A stretch of DNA of 54,130 bases from Lachnospiraceae bacterium AM48-27BH (GCA_003478355.1 QUFC01000029.1:1-54130); one strand, 5' to 3'. Shown: positions 44,623 through 53,563, counted from the stretch's first letter. Notes: generated from the letters alone by a model not told the origin. Numbers and translations: made by a program.

Positions 44623-46391
44623 AAGTCAAGCTCTCCTTTGTGCTTTTTGGGAGGGCAGCACTCCTTCTGCTTTTCAGCCTTTGCGGACTTGAGCCTGTCC
44701 ATGATGGAGGACTTTTCGCCCCTTTCGGGGGCTTTGACCTCTGCGGTCTTGTCCTCCTTCGGACCGTTGTTGATGATCCCATCAATCATGCCGTAGTCAT
44801 CCTCCATCGACATCTCTGCTGCCTTGAGATAGTTTTCCTTCTCAAGTGCCGCCATCCAGCTTTCCTTGCTGATACCGAGCATTCCGCCCTTTGCCGCATG
44901 ATCGGCAATCTCTTTGGCATCCACGCACAAGCCCTCGGTGTTATCGGAATAGAGACGGTAAACCTCGCAGCCCTTCTCCAAAGCCTTCTCAGCCGCCTCC
45001 TGACCGGCGGGAAGAACGCCAGCCCATGCGTAGCCGTAGTCCTTCATATCCTGAACGGAGAGCGCGGAATCGGGCATTTCCGGCACTTCCTTGACCTCAA
45101 GGTCGAGAAGGCGGAGCGTGTCATCGTCGAAGCCGTTGTAAACATCATCAAGGACGAGCTTGCCGCGCTCATCGACGATGATGCAAGCCGCCTCATCGCC
45201 GTAGGCGTCGTGCTCCATCAGGTAAAAGCTGTGACCGCCGACCTCGTGCTGGTCAATGGTGTGCCACGTCCCGATGCGACCGGCAACCGTCAGACCGGAG
45301 GTATCGGCGTTCATCTCAAAGTCCTTCTGCTCGGTAGCTTCCTGCTTTTGCTGTTCCTTCGAGATCATGGGGATCGCAACAATCTTATCGCCCAACTTAA
45401 CAAACTGCTCCGGCACTTTGAAGTGGTCAGAGAACTTCTGCATCTGCTCTACGGTCAGAGAGCCGAAGCTGTCATCCGTCAAGCCTACTACCAAGAATGT
45501 TCCGGCAACAACGTCGTAGATGTCACCGTCCTCATCACGCAGAGCGCGGTTCAGGGGCAGACCTTCCAGCTTGCCTTCCTCATTACAGACTAAGGCAACC
45601 GGGTCTTCGTAGGGGTAAATCGCCTCGATGCAGCCGCCGACCTCATGCTGCAAGGACTCCAGACCGGAGTCAATCTCCTTCACATAAGGCTCCTTTCCCG
45701 GCTCAACAATGAGAACGGCGATGGTGCTGTCACGCTCGGCGGCTTCCTCTGAGCCGGTAATCCGGTATTCGTCGGGAATATCGTCAAGCTCACCGTCAAA
45801 CTGCCTGTCCCACCTCTCGCTTGCGACACGGACATAGCCCTCATCGGTGAAGCGTCCCTGCTCATCCATCGCAATGTCGCGCCCATAGCGTTCATAGTCG
45901 ATGTAGTTTGCCAGAGGACCGAGATCCTTTTCAGAGTAGATACCAGCTTCGTGGGCGTAATAGTAGCCGAGGTCGGATTCATCGTTGATACCGGGCATGA
46001 TGTCGTAGCAGTCCAGATTGAACGTCAGGTTGATGAGATCGTCGATGTCGCTGACCTCATCGCAGCCAGCCTCCATAATGGCAACGAGCTTTTCCTGATC
46101 GCTCAGGGAAAGCTCGTCAATCAAGGCGGCAAGGTAGTTGAGCTTATCAAGGCTCTCGTACTCGCCAAGCATCTTCTGAACGCCATAGATCGGGCATTCG
46201 TAGTCGGTGATAAACCACTCTTCGTAGGGCTGACCGAACTCATCCTGTTTGCCGATCCCAATGCGCTCAAAGACCTTCTGCATCTCTTCTTCGGTGGTGG
46301 GGAGCTTCACCCACTCACCGACCAGCATACCCTCGTTGTACTTGCCGAGGTTTGTGACGAAGGCTTCAAAATTACCGTCTAATACGGGCAT
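44619..46391 (-). CDS. ArdA antirestriction fusion protein
   Basis: A 590-residue multidomain protein. The N-terminal 170 residues are an ArdA DNA mimic (FEAFVTNLGKYNEGMLVGEW; EEWFITDYECPIYG; acidic INLTFNLDCYD), which blocks type I restriction. A middle DUF3846-like part (AIYPYEDPVALVCNEEGKLEG), a further acidic domain (GGHSFYLMEHDAYGDEAACI) and a DUF4316-like end (LKAAEMSMEDDYGMIDGIIN) follow. The tail SSIMDRLKSAKAEKQKE to ELDL resembles two neighbours. Start 46391 has AAAGGAGG six bases upstream. Confidence 0.88.
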   Translation of the reverse strand: MPVLDGNFEAFVTNLGKYNEGMLVGEWVKLPTTEEEMQKVFERIGIGKQDEFGQPYEEWFITDYECPIYGVQKMLGEYESLDKLNYLAALIDELSLSDQEKLVAIMEAGCDEVSDIDDLINLTFNLDCYDIMPGINDESDLGYYYAHEAGIYSEKDLGPLANYIDYERYGRDIAMDEQGRFTDEGYVRVASERWDRQFDGELDDIPDEYRITGSEEAAERDSTIAVLIVEPGKEPYVKEIDSGLESLQHEVGGCIEAIYPYEDPVALVCNEEGKLEGLPLNRALRDEDGDIYDVVAGTFLVVGLTDDSFGSLTVEQMQKFSDHFKVPEQFVKLGDKIVAIPMISKEQQKQEATEQKDFEMNADTSGLTVAGRIGTWHTIDQHEVGGHSFYLMEHDAYGDEAACIIVDERGKLVLDDVYNGFDDDTLRLLDLEVKEVPEMPDSALSVQDMKDYGYAWAGVLPAGQEAAEKALEKGCEVYRLYSDNTEGLCVDAKEIADHAAKGGMLGISKESWMAALEKENYLKAAEMSMEDDYGMIDGIINNGPKEDKTAEVKAPERGEKSSIMDRLKSAKAEKQKECCPPKKHKGELDL

Positions 46392-46404
46392 AGGCATCCT
46401 CCTT

Positions 46405-46620
46405 TCAGTCATCCACCATGCCATCCGGCATGATATACAGTTCCTCAAACTCCGTGTCCGTCATGGCTTCGAGCTTCCGGATGGTCTTATACATCAGCTC
46501 TGTGATCTCGCCGTCCATGTCGTTCAGGGTGACGCCCTTCATATCGTCGATCAGCCGCTTCCGGCTGGACGTATTGAAGCAGCACATCAGGTTGATTTCT
46601 TCCACGGTAAAATTCTTCAT
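46405..46620 (-). CDS. Transposon-transfer assisting (TTRAP-like) small protein
   Basis: A 71-residue acidic protein (FTVEEINLMCCFNTSSRKRL; then AMTDTEFEELYIMPDG) matching from memory the TTRAP family found in conjugative transposons. Its exact role is unknown. It sits between the MutS-like and ArdA genes with one-base and 13-base gaps. Confidence 0.8.
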   Translation of the reverse strand: MKNFTVEEINLMCCFNTSSRKRLIDDMKGVTLNDMDGEITELMYKTIRKLEAMTDTEFEELYIMPDGMVDD

Positions 46621-46621
46621 A

Positions 46622-47815
46622 TCAGAGTTCCATATCCTTTCCTTTGTTTTTCTGCGGCTTCGGTGTGTGGGACAGCTGGGCTTTCTGCGCGGATTTCAGC
46701 TTGTCACGGATGGATTCACGGGCAGCGGGTTTCTTGGGGATGGTGTCGTAGATAGCAGTTCCGGCATCCTCCACATAGGAGCGGACATACTGGATGCTCT
46801 CAGAAAAGCGGATGGGGCGGTTCTTGTCCTCAATGTTGGTCAGCCGGACCTCATCAGCGGCAAAATCAACCGCGTCGATTCTGCACCTGATTCCGTCCAC
46901 ATTCAGTGTCGCGCCGACAGGAATGTAATCTGCGGCTTTGAGTTCCTTGAAGGTCTCGCCGTCCTTGCTGAGAAAGACATCCGCGCCGGACTGCCAGAGC
47001 TTCTTTGATGCTGCTACCCACGCAGCTTCACGGAAGCCGGTCACCGGCATGGAGGGCTTGCCGCGCACCTTCTTCTCAAGGAGCCTTGTGCCGAGCAAGG
47101 GCGCAGCTTTTTCCGCGTCCTTGCCGTACAGCTCAAAATAGCCGTTCTGGGCAAAGCAAACCAGCGCGTCCGGATGCGCCTTTTTGACCGCTTCGTACTT
47201 CCGAAGTTCTGCAACGGGCAGAGGCGAAAGCGCCTCTGCCTTTTCTGCCTCCGGCAGTCTGTCACGGCGGCTTTTCTGCTTGGTCAACACTTCTGCCAGA
47301 GCCTCAGCATCCTTCGGGAGTGTCTGGTGGGTTTTGACGCCGCCATGCTCACCGACCAGAGCCATTGCCGCATCGAAGCTGCTGCGGCAGGGGGCTTCCA
47401 GCACAAAGCCATCTGAGAAGGTCATCCGGTCATGATCCGGCGCAACCGAGTTCTGCGCCACATTTGCCGCCTGTTCCCGGTAGTTGATCTCAAAGACATC
47501 TCCGAACACCTTGCCGCGCTTGACGGCTTTCGGAACGATGACACGGGCAATGCACTCGTCGTAGGTCTGCTCCGCGTAAAAACGGAAGGTGTTGTGATCT
47601 CGCGTTCCCTGAATGAAGACCTGATTTTCGTTGAGGCAGTGCGTTCCATGCGGACGGCAGAACCACATCAGCGTCTTGTCTTCGGGATTCTGGCTTTCGG
47701 CGGCGCGGCGGATGATGCGCTTGTCGATGTCGAAGTCTTCCTTGTAGCTGTCTACATGACTGTCCACGAGCTTCTGAAGCTCCGCAATGATGTCAACGTC
47801 TGTGTATTTCTTCAT
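46622..47815 (-). CDS. Polyvalent protein with MutS domain-I-like segment
   Basis: A 397-residue protein. The N-terminal 170 residues form a domain of unknown role. The segment from about 205 (EAVKKAHPDALVCFAQNGYF, then ELYGKDAEKAAPLLGTRL) resembles the MutS mismatch-recognition domain I, where GDFYELF is usual; the Phe of F-x-E is Tyr here. It lacks the MutS ATPase. The C-terminal tail ESIRDKLKSAQKAQ to KDMEL is shared with neighbouring proteins. It is probably delivered or used with DNA in early establishment (inference). Confidence 0.7.
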   Translation of the reverse strand: MKKYTDVDIIAELQKLVDSHVDSYKEDFDIDKRIIRRAAESQNPEDKTLMWFCRPHGTHCLNENQVFIQGTRDHNTFRFYAEQTYDECIARVIVPKAVKRGKVFGDVFEINYREQAANVAQNSVAPDHDRMTFSDGFVLEAPCRSSFDAAMALVGEHGGVKTHQTLPKDAEALAEVLTKQKSRRDRLPEAEKAEALSPLPVAELRKYEAVKKAHPDALVCFAQNGYFELYGKDAEKAAPLLGTRLLEKKVRGKPSMPVTGFREAAWVAASKKLWQSGADVFLSKDGETFKELKAADYIPVGATLNVDGIRCRIDAVDFAADEVRLTNIEDKNRPIRFSESIQYVRSYVEDAGTAIYDTIPKKPAARESIRDKLKSAQKAQLSHTPKPQKNKGKDMEL

Positions 47816-47827
47816 GCGTCTCCCTTC

Positions 47828-49717
47828 TCACAACTCCATGTCGTGTGTTTTGGATTTGACCGGGGACTTCTTCTCCGGCTGCGTTTTCGCGGCAGCTTTG
47901 AGCTGATCGCGGATGGAGGGCTTTTCCTGCTTCTGCTCCTGCTTGACATATTCCAGCGTCGGCATCAGCTCACGGTAGCAGCCCTGCGTTTTCCGCGCTG
48001 CATGACGGCGATGGATTTTGAACAGCGGCTCACCGTTCTGCGTGACCGTGTTGCCCTCGATTCTGACGCCGTTCCGTGCCAGCAGATTGAAGGAGTGATT
48101 GGAGGCGCGGTAGGAAGCCCGCATTCCGTCATTGTTATAGGCGATCTGCCCCTTGAGCGTGTCCATGACGGCGGCTTTGATCTCCTTCTCTTCGGCAGTC
48201 AGGCGGTGTGCTTTCGGTGCTTTTGCTGCTTCCTCCGGCAAGGGCGCAAAGGGGGACTTGACCTCCACGGTTTTTACCTCAATAGAGGTAATCTCATCGT
48301 TCTCCCACGCAACAACCTCCGGGTCTCTTTCCCCTGTTTTCTCAGAAGCGACTTCCTTCTTAGGTTCGGTCTGCTGACGGAACGCATCCACGAAAAGTGC
48401 CGTCAGTCCGGGATTGGGTTTATCCACAAGGAAGCGGGAGGCATTCTCCGGGCAGACCTCAACACTCTTTGCCCACTCCTTGAGGGGCTGCGGAATGCGC
48501 CCGTCAAAGTCTTCCTGCTGAATGGTGTTTGCGAGGACATACCGGACGCGCTCCGGAGAGAACTGCTCAAGGACGCTTTTCACGGCAGCATCCGCATCCA
48601 GCCGGTTGTCTCCGTAGTTAGAACTGATTGCAGCCTCAATCGCACTGCGGCATTCCACGTTTGCGGCGAGAGAAGCACGATATGACTCCAGTTCACCGGC
48701 TTCAAAGGCGTAATTCGCCGTCTCGCGGTAAATGGGGACTTCCGGCTTTTCCTCCGGAACAGCTTCTTTTACGGGAGCTTCGACTTCCATCTCTGCGGAC
48801 TGTGCTTTCTCTGCCAGCAGCACCTTGAGCTTAGCGTCAATGCCCTCGATCATCTCAGCCGCCGTCTTGCGGATGGTGTCCAGAGAGCTTTTCAGTTCCT
48901 TGGTTTCCTTGCCGGATGACCAACCGGCGATATAGCCGAAGGAGTAGTCCGAGGTTTCAATGCCGTATCGTTGGCAGACGGTGTAGGCAACGCTTTCCGC
49001 TTCAACCTCCTTGGTGTGCCGATCCTTCTTATCTTCTGGCGCGGCTTTCTCATCCGGCTTGAAGGCGTGGAGCTTTGCGTGGGCGATCTCGTGAATGGCG
49101 GTTTTGACCGTCTGGATTTCGCTCATGCCCTCCTGAATTGCAATGCGGCTTTCAACCGGCGAGAAGAATCCCTTTGCACCGCCCGGAATGTCCTCAAAGG
49201 AAATAGGGACGGGAGATTCCTGCCTGAGCGCATCGAAAAACGCCTCGTAGTTTTCGACGGTGCCTTTCAGCTCATCGACGATGATGTCCGGAAGCTCCTT
49301 GCCGTCCGTCTGGGAAACATCAAAGACACTCACCACCTTGAAGGCAGGACGCAGGACATCAACCGTTTCCGTGACAGCCTTCCCATCTGCGCCGATCACC
49401 GGCTTCTGCGTTACGGGATCAATCTTCTCACGCTCTTCCTGTGCCTTGTACGGTGCGGGCGCAAGAATCTTGATGCCCTTTTCACCCTTCATGACCTGAC
49501 GGTCAAAGTTGCGCTGCCACGAGGTATAACCGGCAACATAGGTTGCCTCCGGCTTCTGCATCGCAATGAGCAGCGTGTTGTTGAAGGAATAGTTGTAGAA
49601 CTTGGACATCGTGCGGAGATATTCTTTGAACCGCTCGGATTCAAAAAGCTCCTTGATGCCCTGTTCCAGCTTGTCCGTGATTTCGCGGACTTGCTGTGCA
49701 TTTTTGCTTTCAGCCAT
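47828..49717 (-). CDS. ArdC-like antirestriction protein with HExxH peptidase domain
   Basis: A 629-residue protein. The N-terminal ArdC ssDNA-binding domain (FNNTLLIAMQKPEATYVAGY; QVMKGEKGIKILAP) is followed by a zinc-peptidase-like part with HEIAH (209-213). DUF3849/DUF3848-like segments follow (ANYAFEAGELESYRAS; VRYVLANTIQ). ArdC protects incoming DNA from restriction. The tail PSIRDQLKAAAKTQ to HDMEL resembles those of the MutS-like and ArdA proteins. AACCTCC on the plus strand marks its ribosome site. Confidence 0.88.
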   Translation of the reverse strand: MAESKNAQQVREITDKLEQGIKELFESERFKEYLRTMSKFYNYSFNNTLLIAMQKPEATYVAGYTSWQRNFDRQVMKGEKGIKILAPAPYKAQEEREKIDPVTQKPVIGADGKAVTETVDVLRPAFKVVSVFDVSQTDGKELPDIIVDELKGTVENYEAFFDALRQESPVPISFEDIPGGAKGFFSPVESRIAIQEGMSEIQTVKTAIHEIAHAKLHAFKPDEKAAPEDKKDRHTKEVEAESVAYTVCQRYGIETSDYSFGYIAGWSSGKETKELKSSLDTIRKTAAEMIEGIDAKLKVLLAEKAQSAEMEVEAPVKEAVPEEKPEVPIYRETANYAFEAGELESYRASLAANVECRSAIEAAISSNYGDNRLDADAAVKSVLEQFSPERVRYVLANTIQQEDFDGRIPQPLKEWAKSVEVCPENASRFLVDKPNPGLTALFVDAFRQQTEPKKEVASEKTGERDPEVVAWENDEITSIEVKTVEVKSPFAPLPEEAAKAPKAHRLTAEEKEIKAAVMDTLKGQIAYNNDGMRASYRASNHSFNLLARNGVRIEGNTVTQNGEPLFKIHRRHAARKTQGCYRELMPTLEYVKQEQKQEKPSIRDQLKAAAKTQPEKKSPVKSKTHDMEL

Positions 49718-49718
49718 T

Positions 49719-50492
49719 TCAAACCTCCATTTCGGATTTGTTTCGGGGAGAAGAAACCCCCGTCTGAGATTTGCTCAATAAACGAGCCTTTACCTCAGAC
49801 GGGGTTTCTCTGCGTGTCAGCCGACGATGAAAGATGTTATCCTCCTTCTCCCATTCAATCAGCCGGTCAAACAGCTCCGGGTGTTTTGTAATCATGTGCA
49901 ACAGCTCTTCGTCGCTTGCGTTGGGACAGAACCAGCAGCCGTTTCTCCGGCAGTGAGTGTAGATTGGGGAAAGCAGCCCGTGTTCCTGACAGAGCTTGTA
50001 GGCGTCAACCTCGGTCATGCCGTACTTGGCAAGCAGACTGACCTTCTTCACGCCGTCCAGACGCGCAAGGCGTTTGGGTTCATCCTCCGCGATGCCGACA
50101 TAGCTCACAGTGTCCGGCGAGAGTGCGGCATTGTACTTGCGGACTGGCGGGATTTTGCAGTCACGATTGACTGCACACATACCAGCCCATGCAAAGCCGC
50201 GAACCTCGCCCTTGTGCGGTCCGCGGGTGATGACATGATGGAACACCTCATCGTAGGTCTTGTCCGCGTGGAGAATGGTGAACTTGATGCCCAGCTCCTT
50301 TTCGCAGAAGGGCTTGAGCCGGTCATAAATGAAGTCCCGGTGTTCCGGGACTTCGCCGCTTGTGTCCTTATTAAACATGACCTCGCTAAAAACCGCCTCG
50401 TCCAGCGGCTCATTGTGCTGTGCTGCCAGCAGGAGCGTCGCTACGCTGTCTTTGCCTCCGCTGCATGAAGCAACATACTTTGGGCGGGTCAT
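49719..50492 (-). CDS. PAPS-reductase-like PP-loop protein
   Basis: A 257-residue PP-loop ATPase with SGGKDS at residues 10-16, a CRRNGCWFCP cysteine cluster (about 190) and a C-terminal tail ending KSEMEV. The family includes phosphoadenosine phosphosulfate reductases and DndC-type sulfur-transfer proteins. Its common presence in Firmicutes conjugative elements suggests a DNA or tRNA thiolation role, not proven. Start overlaps the stop of the topoisomerase gene by four bases. Confidence 0.85.
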   Translation of the reverse strand: MTRPKYVASCSGGKDSVATLLLAAQHNEPLDEAVFSEVMFNKDTSGEVPEHRDFIYDRLKPFCEKELGIKFTILHADKTYDEVFHHVITRGPHKGEVRGFAWAGMCAVNRDCKIPPVRKYNAALSPDTVSYVGIAEDEPKRLARLDGVKKVSLLAKYGMTEVDAYKLCQEHGLLSPIYTHCRRNGCWFCPNASDEELLHMITKHPELFDRLIEWEKEDNIFHRRLTRRETPSEVKARLLSKSQTGVSSPRNKSEMEV

Positions 50493-51160
50493 TGATCAAA
50501 CTCCATCTTGAAGCTGACGTATTTGCCGCCGCTGTCATCCAGACGGATCACCGCATCGTAGAGCTGAGGCTTCTTCGGCGTGTAAAGCCCGGTCACGCGG
50601 CACCAGCCCTTGTCCAGCAGCTCCTTTGCAATCTTCTTGGTCAGCTTCTTTTTCTTGCTGGAAAAGAACTTGTTGTCTTCCCACAGGCAGAAGGAGCAGT
50701 CCTTGTTCGAGCAGTAGAAGTTGCCCTTGCCGACATAGACCGGAGAGCCGCAGCGGGGGCATTTGCCGATTTCCTCTTTCCCCGTGCCGAAACGCTGGGC
50801 TTCGGCATCGGAGAGAAACGGGTAGGCTTTCACGAGATCCCCGGTCATCCGGACAATGCCGCCGAGAAATGCGTCTGCATCCGCATTGCCGCGCTCAATC
50901 TCCATGAGCGTGTTTTCCCATTCCGCCGTCATTGCGGGAGATGTGATCTGTTCCGGCAGGACGCAGACAAGGTTGCAGCCGTCCTTCGTGGGAATGAGAG
51001 ACTTACCCTTGCGCTCTGCAAAGCCGGACTTCACCAGCTTTTCAATGATACCGGCGCGGGTCGCGGGTGTTCCAAGACCTTTCTTCTCGGTGTCATCGTC
51101 AAACTGATCGTTTCCGGCAGTCTCCATTGCAGACAGGAGCGTGTCTTCTGAAAGCTTTTG
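50489..51160 (-). pseudogene. topB: DNA topoisomerase III, 5'-truncated
   Basis: Only the C-terminal third of a type IA topoisomerase remains: SEDTLLSAMETAG, then KGLGTPATRAGIIEKLV, and the C-terminal zinc-finger CPRCGSPVYV...C...C. The catalytic tyrosine and TOPRIM domain, expected further upstream, are absent. The frame is interrupted by a TGA at about 51147, at the junction with the TnpW region. I infer an element breakpoint here. The remaining frame is open from 51127. Confidence 0.88.
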
Positions 51161-51192
51161 TCAAGGGGGTGCGTGGATATTTTTCATATTAC

Positions 51193-51389
51193 TTACGCAG
51201 ATTCTCTCTCTGCTTCTGCCTGAATAATGCGTTTCACCTGTCCTCCGCAGTCAAACCGCTACTATGGTCAAAAAACACTTTGACTTTATAATTTGTTTTG
51301 CCTTGCTTAATCACAAAAACTCCATCCGGTTTGTTTTTCTCCGAATGGTTATTTGGGGTGGGTAGTGTACTGTTCACAATATTTGTCAT
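51193..51389 (-). pseudogene. TnpW-like small transposon protein, frameshifted
   Basis: The protein MTNIVNSTLPTPNNHSEKN, then GKTNYKVKVFFDHSSGLTAED, breaks at GAGGACAGGTGAAA, where one more A would read AED-KVKRIIQAEAERESA. Restored length is 65 residues, normal for TnpW. TnpW genes sit just before the recombinase gene of Tn4451-like elements. Start 51389 follows AAGGAGG. The break lies around 51233. Confidence 0.75.
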
Positions 51390-51417
51390 ACGATATTCCT
51401 CCTTGAATGAAAAAGCC

Positions 51418-51630
51418 CGACAAGGAAAGGTCTGACAACGAAGTTCCGACAACGGACATCAGAAAACCTTTTTTCTTTATCGGGCGATACTATCTTTTTA
51501 CTATTTCCTTTTTCTTTATAATATTGGTTGTCATGGTTGTCAGAGAGGGAAAAGTGCCGCAATATCAAGGCTTTCGGGATTTTTGCCCGACAACCAGACC
51601 GACAACCGGCTCGACAACCGAAGCGACAAC
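51418..51630. repeat. Iteron-like GACAAC repeats
   Basis: Four CGACAAC copies stand at 51588, 51600, 51612 and 51624 with an exact 12-base period. Two more lie at 51433 (TGACAAC) and 51447, and two inverted copies (GTTGTC) at 51527 and 51536. The array lies just downstream of the VapE-like gene. It may be a replication origin of the element. The stretch 51390-51636 holds no convincing gene on either strand. Confidence 0.65.
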
Positions 51631-51636
51631 GGGCTT

Positions 51637-53013
51637 TTATTTTTGCTTCAACCATTCTTCCGGAAGTCCTAACTGTTCCATTTCCTCTGTCGGGATTTCT
51701 TGAAAACCATCCATGCTGTTGTCAGGCTCGTTGTCATTCCTGATACGCTCCCAGCCCTTTTGTCGGCGGTAAGGCTCTGGAAAATACCTCGGATTGCTGA
51801 ACGCCCTCCAGCCTGTGACAGCGTTATTCATAATGTCATTGATCTCTCGCAGTTCCCATTGTTTCGGTTCGTCATAATCATGCCCCAGTGCTTCCTTATA
51901 AAGCTGTTTGGAACAGACCATGCTCCCGGAATAGCGTTCCAAATAGTCTAAAATCTGTCCTGCCTTTGTGTCCTCCGGCATAAAGTCCTTTTGGTGGGCT
52001 TTCAGATAAGCATTCATAGCCGGACTGAATCTCAGACGGAAATTGCCGCTTCTGTAAATCTCCATAGCTTCTGCCCACATCTGATTGATATACTCTCTGG
52101 AAGCCTGTTCATCCGCCAAAATATGAACCTCAGCCCTTTCAGGATAGACCATAACCGGAACGAAGCGGCGGTTGCCTGTTCGGTCAAGGGGAAGAAAGTC
52201 AAGGGTATTAGAAGAACCTCCAAACACACATTGTCGTTTTCTGTCTGCCGGATGTGTTTCATAGGGTATCTTATAGGTTTCCTTTTGTCGGCTCAGAAAG
52301 GACTTGATTTCTTCAATGCTCTTAGCGTTGGCGGTTGCAATCATTTCCGACATTTCAATAATCCAATGCCCCTGCATTTTGCGGTACACATTTTCATCAT
52401 CCAGCTTTTTCAAGTCATCAGAGAACCAATCATCATTGACTGCAAGCAAACGGAAGAAAGAGGACTTTCCGGCTCCCTGACCGCCTACAAGACAGAGCAT
52501 AACCTCAAATTTGCACCCCGGCTTAAAAGCTCGTGAGATAGCACCCAACAGAAACAACTTCAATGCTTCATAGGTGTAATCATCTGTATCAGAACCGAGA
52601 AAGTGGTGCAGACAGAAGCGTATGCGTTCCGTTCCGTCCCATTGCAGGGCATTGAGAAAATCGCAGACAGGGTGGTAACGGTTTTCATTGGCAATAACCG
52701 CAACTGCGTCTATAATTTTCTTCTCTACGGTCAATCCATAGTTTTCTTCAAAATATAGGAGCAGATATTTCACATCCACATCCGTCAATGTCGGGCTGTC
52801 ACGATACCAACCGAGTGGCTTCACAATGTCGATTCTTTCGGTCAGAAGATTTTTTCGGATAGCCCCTTTCAAAAGTGGGTCATATTGCAGAACACGCTTA
52901 TAATTTGCGGCAGTATTATAAACCTTACCTTTCTCGCTCTGCTCTAAGCTGTTTCGGATTTCTTCTACTGTGCATGGTTCTGTCTGCTGACAGTTCTGCA
53001 ATTCGCTGTTCAA
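51637..53013 (-). CDS. VapE-like superfamily 3 ATPase
   Basis: A 458-residue VapE/D5-type protein with Walker A GGQGAGKSSFF (177-184), LDRTGNRRFVPV and the arginine-rich end. These are helicases acting with a primase in satellites and integrative elements. It overlaps the CHC2 primase by 89 bases, a classical pairing. The iteron-like repeats downstream support a replication module. Confidence 0.88.
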   Translation of the reverse strand: MNSELQNCQQTEPCTVEEIRNSLEQSEKGKVYNTAANYKRVLQYDPLLKGAIRKNLLTERIDIVKPLGWYRDSPTLTDVDVKYLLLYFEENYGLTVEKKIIDAVAVIANENRYHPVCDFLNALQWDGTERIRFCLHHFLGSDTDDYTYEALKLFLLGAISRAFKPGCKFEVMLCLVGGQGAGKSSFFRLLAVNDDWFSDDLKKLDDENVYRKMQGHWIIEMSEMIATANAKSIEEIKSFLSRQKETYKIPYETHPADRKRQCVFGGSSNTLDFLPLDRTGNRRFVPVMVYPERAEVHILADEQASREYINQMWAEAMEIYRSGNFRLRFSPAMNAYLKAHQKDFMPEDTKAGQILDYLERYSGSMVCSKQLYKEALGHDYDEPKQWELREINDIMNNAVTGWRAFSNPRYFPEPYRRQKGWERIRNDNEPDNSMDGFQEIPTEEMEQLGLPEEWLKQK

Positions 53014-53563
53014 GTTTCAACACCTCCTTTCTCTGTTCTGCCACAAGTGCTTTTCGTTCTTCCAATGAACCATACAGAAGAATATCAAGTAGATATTCGA
53101 TATAGTTCTTCTTATACAGTGCTTCTGCAAACAGGGGATTCCATTCCTCATCCGGCTGTTTAGGAGCGTATTTCTTTTCCCATTCTCTAAGAAGATGAAA
53201 ATAATCCGTCAGCACCTTGTAGCAATGATTTTCTCCTTTTTGATACTTCTGTTCCGGTGTCGGCTCACGAATACGAGGGCGGACACTGGGCTTTTGTCGG
53301 CTGTCATAGTTAAGACCAAAATCTTCAGCAAGTTTGACAGCAGCTTCCCTCAGCCCGATACCGAATAGCTTCGCTGTCAGATCAACAGCGTCTCCGGTTG
53401 CTCCGCAGCCAAAACAGTAATAGCGTTCATCCAGCTTCATACTGGGGGACTTATCCGAGTGAAACGGACAGCACACCATACCTGTGCGACCCACTTTCAA
53501 GCCATAGGCTTCTGCGGCTTGTCGGGCAGTAACATTTTCTTTTACAATTTCAAATACATTCAT
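52925..53563 (-). CDS. CHC2 zinc-finger primase-like protein
   Basis: A 212-residue protein with the primase zinc finger: Cys32 and His35 (CCPFHSDKSPS), Cys50 and Cys53 (YYCFGCGATGD). The TOPRIM domain is absent, so it is the priming-site-recognition part, and the VapE-like protein would supply the motor. Start 53563 follows AAAGGAGTCAC; a longer frame to 53593 is not supported. Confidence 0.85.
   Translation of the reverse strand: MNVFEIVKENVTARQAAEAYGLKVGRTGMVCCPFHSDKSPSMKLDERYYCFGCGATGDAVDLTAKLFGIGLREAAVKLAEDFGLNYDSRQKPSVRPRIREPTPEQKYQKGENHCYKVLTDYFHLLREWEKKYAPKQPDEEWNPLFAEALYKKNYIEYLLDILLYGSLEERKALVAEQRKEVLKLEQRIAELSADRTMHSRRNPKQLRAERER

Noticed and set aside
47432..48685. Open frame of 417 residues on the plus strand
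   Set aside because: Antisense to the MutS-like and ArdC-like genes; no ribosome site or domain.
51588..51630. Short tandem repeats as a CRISPR array
   Set aside because: The units are only 12 bases with 7 conserved; there are no spacer-length gaps and no cas genes in the window.
51407..51703. Plus-strand protein with Thr-Thr repeats
   Set aside because: No ribosome site, overlaps the VapE-like gene on the other strand, and the repeats come from the 12-base DNA iterons.
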